DNA from: Alviniconcha marisindica | Taxonomy: Eukaryota; Mollusca; Gastropoda; Provannidae | Length of the DNA: 64,000 nucleotides | Assembly: GCA_018857735.1 (NCBI GenBank) | Contig: JABMCL010003827.1 | Location: 125,001-189,000, forward strand | Direction: 5' to 3' | Part shown: in pieces, positions 57,115 through 64,000 of the stretch | How the letters are laid out: every line of letters starts with the position of its first letter | Numbering within the stretch: position 1 is the first letter of the stretch | Program-made: the position numbers and the translations under genes | The notes under the pieces: generated by a model | The model's database searches: none | The model's input: only the letters and a program-made list of their open reading frames with translations | Told to the model about the DNA's origin: nothing

Positions 57115-58090
57115 ACCCAGTGGTAGTTGTCTTCATGCAGTTTTGAAGACGTTTGTATGAAGACAACCAGCACTTTAACACGTCTTCCAATCTTGTATGA
57201 AGACAACCAGCGCTGGGCTTTGTTAGTTCATGCCAGCTTTGATGACTTTGACATAATTTAATTTCAAATTCTAGGGGGCAGGGATTCTTGAAATGTCAAA
57301 CTTAGAATTTGTGTTTTTCGTCAGATTTTAATCAGAAAGACCAAACTTTGCATGAAGACACTCCATCAGAGCTTCACCAGTTCTTGTCAATTTGAATGAA
57401 TTTGACCTTAAATGTAACGTTAAAAGTCACGGCAACGCCTGAAGTGTCAAAAAAGAAAGATTGATGAGGTTTTTGTCCGACTGAGTTGATTAAACTCGGT
57501 ATCATTTGTTGCATTACGCACCGAACGTTTCCACGACTCGTTTCTGCTAGTACTAAATACAGTGGACAACCGGCCGTGACACAAGCCTCAGCTTTAAAAC
57601 AAAGATTTTGTTTGAAAATTCTGTTTCAATTTTGGAAAATTATTATTATTAGGAATGTTCTTTGCATCAGTGATGGCTTGAGGGACTCTCGCCTTGATAT
57701 AACCGCACCGGTTGACTGGGCGTAAAACACCAACTTACTTGAGGGACTCGACTACAAAGCACCGATGAGTGTAACACTGTAACAGTTGTCCTAACGGTGA
57801 CTCGTAGCCCATTTGATCTCATTCCTCAGGCGGTGTGGGCACACTGAATATTTGTCCGTGATTGGAGCGGCGGTGTGAGCAACACAGCGAGCTGGGACGT
57901 TAGTTGAAATGCGCAGCAAAAGTCCCAAGGTCCGTCACTGACGAAACTAAGTTTAACACGAGGGGGACATTTCAAAACAAAAAAATGCTTGATGCCAAGG
58001 AGTTGCCCATCCCTAGTAAACCGTACGGTTTCTGTGGACGTAAAGTACCATCGAGACAAAAGCTAGGGAGTTTTTAGTTTCAGTTTGATC
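57115..58090. other. Mostly unique; SINE tail fragments at 57690 and 58005
   Basis: TGTATGAAGACAACCAGC is duplicated at 57152 and 57196. A tail GATATAACCGCACCGGTTGA lies at about 57696, and a family C tail with a perfect hairpin (AAACC-GTAC-GGTTT) at about 58017-58030. No gene recognised. Confidence 0.5.
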
Positions 58091-58725
58091 TCTACTGCCT
58101 GCTAAAGAAACGGCGGCCTTGTTGGACAAAAACGAGTTTTGAGGAGACAAGTTCTGATCTGAGTTCAGACACTGTGTAGCTTTTATGGACATGGGCATGG
58201 ACATGTACAAAACGCTTCTCATGAGTAAGTTCTGATCTGATAGAATTCAGACATTGTGTAGCTTTTATGGACATGGACTAGAACATGTGCAAAACGCTTC
58301 TCATGGGTAAGTTCTGATCTGATTTTGTGTAGCTTTTAGGTACATGCACTGAACATGTACAAAATGCTTCTCAAGAGTTACTGTAAGTTTTGACCTGACA
58401 GAGTTCAGACATTGAACAGCTGTTATGTACATGGACTAGGACATATATACAAAATGCTTCTCATGGGTTACTGTAAGTTCTGATCTGATAGAATTCCTAC
58501 ATTGTGTAGCCTTTATATACTAGAACATGTACAAAATGCTTCTCACGATTTACTGTAAGTTCTGATCTGATCGACTTCAGACACCGAATAGCTGTAATGT
58601 ACATCGACTAGAACATCTGCAGAATGCGTCCCATGAGTTACTGTCAGTTCTGACCTGACAGACTTCAGACACTGAATAGCTGTTAAGTACATGGTCTTAG
58701 AACATGTACAAAACGCATCTCATGA
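58090..58725 (+). repeat. ~85-bp degenerate tandem repeat, about seven units
   Basis: Each unit has GTTCTGATCTGA, TTCAGACA.TG, TAGCTTTTATGGACATG, AGAACATGTACAAAACGC and TTCTCATGAGTTACTGTAAG in order. Confidence 0.85.
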
Positions 58726-59187
58726 CTTTGCGGGCATGCAATGTATTTTACAGATGTGACATGGTTAAAACCTTAATGTTGGCTTTTACCTGGATGTCAT
58801 TTGAAAGTCAGATCCTGCATGGTGATATAACCCTCATTGAGATTTACACATTCACAGTGGTCTTGATGACCTTGACCAAATTTCAAGGTCACAAGAGTTT
58901 GAAAAAAATAATGAGATTTATGTAACTTCCAGTTGTGAATTCGTGTGGGTCAGCTGAGCATTTGCTGCTCTTATTTGTATCATTTTGCTTTGATACCTAT
59001 ATAATACATGCATATATTAGTATATTATATATATATATGTACATATTTGAATCAATGAATGGCAGCTTTGACTGCTGTCTGCCAAAAACAGAAGCAAGAT
59101 TGAATGAATGGAGTGTGTGCTTCTGTTGAAAGCTGAATGCCTACCCATGATCTGGAATATGATTATCAAAGACAGAGCAAGTGAGTG

Positions 59188-59209
59188 AGAGAGAGAGAGA
59201 GAGGGAGAG

Positions 59210-59255
<46 letters not shown>
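59188..59255 (+). repeat. (GA)n microsatellite
   Basis: GA repeats with two interruptions. Confidence 0.95.
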
Positions 59256-59258
<3 letters not shown>

Positions 59259-59359
59259 GAGGGGCGAGAGTGAGCAAGTCTAAAACCATAGCATTTTCTT
59301 ACCTAGTTACTGAAGCAACAAAAATATACAACCCCCCCCCCCCCCCCCCCCCCCTGAAA

Positions 59360-60735
59360 AATCACTCTCACTACCCTTTGGTAGTTTAAAGTGCCAGAAA
59401 CCTATTCAAGCATGTGTAAATAGTTGGTGTGTGTGTGTATGCCAAGTCACAGAGTTTGTGTTGCTCACTTGCTGTATAAACAATGTCCAAATGTGATGAT
59501 GCTAACTGCAAAAAACACCAACAAAATACACACACACACACTTACAAAAGAATGGGATATCAGCTGAGGTGCAAATTAACTATTATTATTCTCTTCCAGT
59601 TTCATTCACTTTTTTTGTTTTGTTGGTTTTGTGTTTGTTGACTGGCTACAATCATTGTGTCCATTTTTGTTTGGCCACTTGTTGGGATCCACATACACAT
59701 GCACACAGTCATACATGCTACTAGTTCACTAGTACTCTGAACATCATCTTTCTAGACATAGCTAGTCATGACTGAAGTAGGGGTTGGTTTCAACATTTTG
59801 GTTTTGCTTTTACTGTGCGGTTCTTATGCTAGTGTTGCATACGTGAAGCCAGTGATGTGTGGAAAAGGACTGTCTGATTTATTGCCAGCAGCTGGCTGAC
59901 CTAACTGATGAAAACATCTTATGCATTTTTGTTCTTACGCCGAGAAAAATGTCCAAATAAAAAAGATGTAACAACTACAAAGTAGCTGTTTTTCCCCTGC
60001 TATTCACAGAATGCGTGTGTGCATGTTTGTGTTGAAGTGTAAATTTGCACTGCTATTTGCTTACAGTGCTGCCAAAGGCAACAACACACAGTGTGTGCAT
60101 GTTTAAGCATGCATAAGTGCACTCAGGTGTTATGTACAAAACGCCATACACAGAAACAGTGTCTTCATTTTAAATGCATAAAAACCTCCTCAGCATCACT
60201 CCTCATCACCTACTGCTTCCAGCAGTAGATTGTTTACAGTTCCCTCCTTCAAAACTAAGACAAACGAAAAGACTATTTTGTACTGAGGCCCAACAATATG
60301 TGACAGAATTCGTCAAACACTCAATGTCTATGTCCACACTCAAGTCTGAAAATGTGTGTATTCAAAGAGTAAATGGAAGTACTGCGTTGGATGTGTACTC
60401 TTGCAAAAAACCCATTGTTACTCATAGCTGAGCAACCACAGGTTATATTCAACTATCGACAACACATGTATTAACAGCGTGATCTGACCGTGTGTTGTCC
60501 ATGGAAATCACACGCAAATTTACATGTATGATGGATTATTATTATCACAGCTTGAAGAGGCTGAATGGAAATGCTGACTGACTGCAGAGCAGATGTGATC
60601 ATATCGCTGTAACTTAAATAGAAAATGCCATTGTAACATGCCTAGTCAGTACAACTGATGTGTGTTCAAGTTTTCATTCTAACTATTACAATTATTAAAA
60701 GCTGAATGCAAGTTTTGTGAAGTCACTCACGTCAC
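59360..60735. other. AT-richer unique sequence between the two genes
   Basis: None of the left-hand SINE families is seen here. Small open frames only; no gene recognised. Confidence 0.5.
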
Positions 60736-60790
60736 AGGCATACACACACACAGGGTGTCCAGAGGCCATCAACAGTGTTGTATTCATTCC

Positions 60791-60796
60791 TTTATT
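60791..60796 (-). terminator. Poly(A) signal AATAAA of the minus-strand gene
   Basis: The plus strand reads TTTATT, giving AATAAA on the minus strand about 740 nt after the stop codon. It is followed on the minus strand by a GT-rich stretch (about 60735-60755) that fits a downstream cleavage element. The region between, 60797-61532, would be the 3' UTR. Confidence 0.55.
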
Positions 60797-61139
60797 CAGT
60801 CAGCTTGTACAAATACTTTAGAAAATGGCAGTTTTTTCCCTCCAACAATGCATTTTGCACGCACACACACACACACTCCCCTCTCTTGCTTGCTCCCATG
60901 CATGTGTGCAAGCATCCACAAACTCATTAAAAATGTACATCAACAATTATAATACATTCTTTCTAGTCATATATATATACATACACATTCTTATTCAAAG
61001 TTGTGCCCATCCATACACACTCACACACACACACACACAAAAGCATCTGCTCTGTCGTCTACTGTACAAAGTCATGTGAAAATATACATTCTATTTAGCA
61101 ACATTAATAAACATGCACTCTCTGACTTCCACACCCATC

Positions 61140-61505
61140 AACATGAACATGCACACACACACAATTTTCTCTAAATCATACCAAATCACAACACCCAATC
61201 TTTCTGTCACTCTCCCACTCACATTCTCACTCAACACACATCACATCAAATCACAACCTCCAACCTTTCTAGCTCTCTCACACTCACACACACTCATTCT
61301 CTCTCAACACACATCACATCGAATCACAGCATCCAATCTTTCTACCACTCTCCCACTCACACACATTCACTCTCTCTCAACACACATCACATCGAATCAC
61401 AACATCCAATCCCTCTAGCACTCTCCCACTCACCCTCTCTCATCACACACCACACCTAATCACAACATCCAATATTTTTATCAGCCTCCCACTCACACAC
61501 ACTCT
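61140..61505. repeat. ~63-bp tandem repeat in the 3' UTR of the minus-strand gene
   Basis: Four to five diverged units contain CAACACACATCACATC, AATCACAACATCCAATC and CTCTCCCACTCACAC in the same order. They lie wholly between the stop codon and the proposed poly(A) signal. The plus-strand open frame here is an artefact of the repeat. Confidence 0.75.
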
Positions 61506-61532
61506 CTTTCTCCTCTCCCTCGCTCACTCCCT

Positions 61533-61954
61533 TCACACCACCTCAAACTCGGAGGAACTTGGCTCGTCAAGCACGGAGCGATGCGTGGGCGAATTGTTGT
61601 TGCTGCCCCCGGAACTGAACAGGTCCATCCCCGCCACACCTGCAGCGCCCCCTGTCCTTGCCCCAGCATCCCTGCTCTCCCCCTCTCCCTCCTTCTTCGC
61701 CTTCTTCCCCTCCCCCCCTTCCTTGCTCGGATCTGGCTCCCGGCTTTTCTCCCGCTTCTCGGGCCTGTCGCCCTCTCGCTCCCTGTCGCCCCGGTCGTGC
61801 TTGTGCTTGTGTTTGTGTTTGTGCTTGTTTTTCTTCTTCTTCTTCTTGGACTTGTGCGACTTGCCGCTCGCTGGGTCCAGGCTGCTTGGGGTCGACACCG
61901 AGGGTGAGGGAACGATGGGCGTGGGAGGGAATGAGGCTACGGAGAAGGACAGGG
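61533..61954 (-). CDS. Nuclear-type protein, last exon with Lys/His-rich tail, stop TGA
   Basis: Two acceptors fit the phase: ATGTTTCAG before 61954 and CTCCGTAG before 61936; they differ by six codons. The exon encodes a Ser/Thr/Pro-rich part, then SHKSKKKKKKNKHKHKHKHKHD, then an Arg/Glu/Lys-rich low-complexity region, and ends SSSEFEVV before the stop at 61533-61535. Three exons together give 888 nt (295 residues plus stop). Lys/His runs of this kind occur at the C-terminus of TAF2 and a few other transcription or chromatin proteins; this is only a compositional likeness, and the gene remains unnamed. Confidence 0.75.
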
Positions 61955-62054
61955 CTGAAACATTGTGGAAATGCGCATTTAAACTGGGATGCAGTGTTAA
62001 GGTGTGGAAAATGGAAGGGATGGGGTTAGAGAAAAGGAAGCAATGTGTGTGTGT

Positions 62055-62060
62055 GTGTGC

Positions 62061-62102
<42 letters not shown>

Positions 62103-62135
62103 ACATGCATGCATGCGTGCATGTGTTTGTGCATG
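62055..62135 (+). repeat. (GT)n then GCAT-rich microsatellite in the last intron of the minus-strand gene
   Basis: About 55 bp GT followed by GCATGCAT-type repeats. Confidence 0.9.
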
Positions 62136-62622
62136 TGTGTACACATAAAAGAAAAATATGAATGATGAGACTGAGAAAAATAATAATAAAAAATCATATG
62201 CAAGAGCGGAATCCTGGACAAAAGGCCATCCTTCTTTCACAGACCAATGTTCTGACACAATAATCCATACATAGCCATGCACATACACCTCTCCTCACAG
62301 ATCATCCAACTTTTCAGACCACATTATATTGAAATTTCAGGTGGTTGTAAAACAGGCGAATCACAAATTCCCCCCACAGGTCCATCCCCCCACCCGTAAT
62401 AAAAACAAAGAAACAAACAAACAGAAAAAAAGGAAAGAAAAAAAGAAAGTAAGACAAAAGGACCAAACAGACAACAAAAAAAGAATAAGGAAAAATCAAA
62501 AGAAAAGAGAAAAAAGAAAAAAAGAAAGACAGAAGGACCAAACAGACCAAAAGAAAAAGAAAGAAGTAAGAAATCAAAAGGAAAGAAAGAAAGAAAGAGA
62601 AAAAAAAATGCAGTCAACTCAC

Positions 62623-62800
62623 CAGTGGGCTGCACCACGGTCGATTCATCACCGGAGTCATCGCTGAGTCGACTGACACTGTCATGCTGCATCCTGTCCA
62701 TGGTGCACGGTGCCGCTGACCCCACCATGGGAGTGGAGGTGGCAGTGGGAAGGAGGGGGACGGGAGGGGCAGGGGGAGGGCTGTGCGGCTCCGCTTTCTC
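62623..62800 (-). CDS. Nuclear-type protein, penultimate exon
   Basis: On the minus strand, acceptor CATCTGCAG precedes 62800 and donor CTG|GTGAGT follows 62623; 178 nt, entering in phase 0 and leaving one base of a codon. It encodes EKAEPHSPPPAPPVPLLP, a proline-rich stretch, then a serine/aspartate-rich stretch (SVSRLSDDSGDESTVVQPT). It joins in frame to exons on both sides. A long A/G-rich tract (62395-62610) lies in the intron directly after the donor. Confidence 0.75.
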
Positions 62801-63089
62801 CTGCAGATGTACACACATTGCCGGTCAGTGTCAACACACACACTGGTGCTTTCAAGTGATTACAGTGAAAACGAGTGATCTAGTGGAAACAAGAACAACA
62901 GAATCAAAACTAGAATCGATTTCACCAGGGGTGAGAACTGCATGATTCTGTCTTTGTAAATAACAAAATTAGGCATTAAGCCCACCATTTGTGGGACTAT
63001 AACTGAATTCCCAGCTAAGCGAGTGCTGTGTAAAAAGGGGAGGGGGTGGGGGAGAAGAGACTGTTTGCTCTTTTACAAGTTCACTTTGG

Positions 63090-63143
63090 ACACACATACA
63101 CTCTTTCTCTGTCTCTCTCTCTCCCCTCTCTCAAACACACACA

Positions 63144-63187
<44 letters not shown>

Positions 63188-63350
63188 TCTCTCTCTCTCT
63201 CCCACATGCATAGTTACCCTCTCCCTCTCTCCAACACACACACACACACACACACACACTCTCTCTCCCTCCCTCTAACACACACACACACACTCTCTCT
63301 CTCCCTCTCCCTTTCTCTCATACACTACAAACACACACACACACACACAC
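63090..63350. repeat. (CT)n/(CA)n mixed microsatellite, intron of the minus-strand gene
   Basis: Alternating CTCT and CACA blocks, about 260 bp, just downstream (minus sense) of the 63395 exon. Confidence 0.93.
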
Positions 63351-63394
63351 CAAATTAGACTGGAGTGACATTCAAAACCAAGCCGGTAACTCAC

Positions 63395-63682
63395 CAGTTT
63401 CAGTCTCTTCTTACACACCTCTTCCCCTTCCATCTCAAGGCTCTCCTGTTTGATCTCCACCTCCGACACGGCGCTCACATCCTGGTCGAAGGGAAGCGAC
63501 TGGTCAAAGAGCGACGTGTCAAAGTCCAGCTTCCTCTTCATGCCGCTGGGCCCAGGGGCAGGCTGGTCCAGGGCCGAGTCCGTGTGGACTTCCACTTCCG
63601 TCTCCATGTCCATCATCACCTCCCCCTCCTCCAGCACGCTCTGCTCAATCAGAGTGGTGGAGGGCTCCGCCACTTCCAGGGG
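63395..63682 (-). CDS. Nuclear-type protein, third-last exon (gene continues beyond right edge)
   Basis: On the minus strand, acceptor CTGGTCGCAG precedes 63682 and donor CTG|GTGAGT follows 63395. The exon is 288 nt, phase 0 at both ends. The 96 residues begin PLEVAEPSTTLIEQS, are very acidic in the first half (EEGEVMMDMETEVEVH), then carry a basic cluster (MKRKLDFD), a SUMO-consensus-like EIKQE and a second basic cluster (KKRLKL). This composition fits an unstructured region of a nuclear regulator. No named domain is visible. The 5' part of this exon is repeated as broken copies just upstream (63763-63985). Confidence 0.75.
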
Positions 63683-63757
63683 CTGCGACCAGAGACGTGG
63701 TAAAAACCATGTGTTGAGCAGCAACAGCTACTGGCCTGCACACTGCCCTTTCCCCTC

Positions 63758-63987
63758 CCATTCTGTTCTATCAAAGTGATGGAGGGTTTTCCAGGGGCTG
63801 TGACCAGAGATGTAGTAAAAACCATGTGCCATGCAACAACTACTGGCCTGTACCCCCCCCCCACACACCACCACCACACACACACATTCTGTTCTATCAA
63901 AGTGATGGAGGGTTTTCCAGGGGCTGTGACCAGAGATGTGGTAAAAACCATGTGCCATGCAACAACTACTGGCCTGTACCCCCCCAC
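63758..63987 (-). pseudogene. Two broken tandem copies of the start of the 63395-63682 exon and its acceptor
   Basis: Blocks at about 63763-63862 and 63886-63985 match the true exon's first ~45 nt, its acceptor and the upstream intron (TACTGGCCTG, ACCATGTG, ACCAGAGA in order). The two are almost identical to each other and diverged from the real exon. Acceptors are kept (CTGGTCACAG before 63797 and 63923), but both lack 7 net bases in the coding part, so the frame entering in phase 0 meets TGA after eight codons. Confidence 0.8.
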
Positions 63988-64000
63988 TCTTCCCCCACTT

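Larger units (their letters stand above)
54850..57130 (+). other. Probable 3' untranslated / downstream region of the EGF-CFC gene
   Basis: No coding exon is recognised. The first strong AATAAA after the stop is at 57109-57114, about 2.3 kb downstream, so either the UTR is long or a variant signal closer in is used. Two minisatellites lie inside (about 55690-56225 and 56461-56890), and a (CA)n/(CAC)n stretch at 55390-55490. The long open frames on both strands at 55269-56270 come from the ~80-bp repeat units and are not taken as genes. Confidence 0.35.

Overview
The window looks like an intron-rich, repeat-rich animal genome, most likely a mollusc and probably a gastropod. The direct evidence is spliced exons with GT/AG borders, abundant (GT)n, (GA)n and (TCTG)n microsatellites, many minisatellites and tRNA-derived SINEs. 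The mollusc assignment is inference from this style of sequence, not from a diagnostic gene. There are no bacterial operons. Most long open frames here are by-products of tandem repeats.

Two protein-coding genes can be supported. (1) On the plus strand, 46219-54849, a four-exon EGF-CFC gene (Cripto / TDGF1 / one-eyed pinhead family, the Nodal co-receptors). Exons at 50921-51032, 53091-53239 and 54608-54849 are certain from homology and phase. A signal-peptide exon at 46219-46369 fits in phase and completes a 217-residue protein. (2) On the minus strand, from beyond the right edge down to 61533, the last three exons of a nuclear-type protein. It has basic clusters, a SUMO-like site and a lysine/histidine-rich tail, followed by a poly(A) signal near 60791. 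I could not name this gene; a TAF2-like tail is one weak possibility.

The left 46 kb has no gene I can support. It is a graveyard of short interspersed elements. Family A is a tRNA-derived SINE of about 324 bp with two alternative 3' tails (A1, A2). Family B is a 182-bp element without a clear Pol III promoter; several copies have 8-12 bp target-site duplications. Family C is a ~105-bp element equivalent to the first part of B. Family D is a ~50-bp hairpin module. Family E is a ~130-bp dispersed repeat. A second tRNA-derived SINE ('G') is at 26688. Other families (F, H and small foldback elements with 8-bp duplications) are also present. A1, B, C and D share a 3' module that folds as GTCC-stem-loop-stem-GGAC, with base changes that keep the pairing. 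This suggests recognition by one LINE reverse transcriptase.

Tandem arrays are dense: at least fifteen minisatellites with units of 30-95 bp. Two clearly grew inside SINE copies (9 x 49 bp at 14012; ~5 units at 37330). The Cripto introns hold a 52-bp array with a higher-order period of eight units (52110-53060) ending about 30 bp before the exon-3 acceptor, and a GGGGTT-rich array (53325-54115) starting about 85 bp after its donor.
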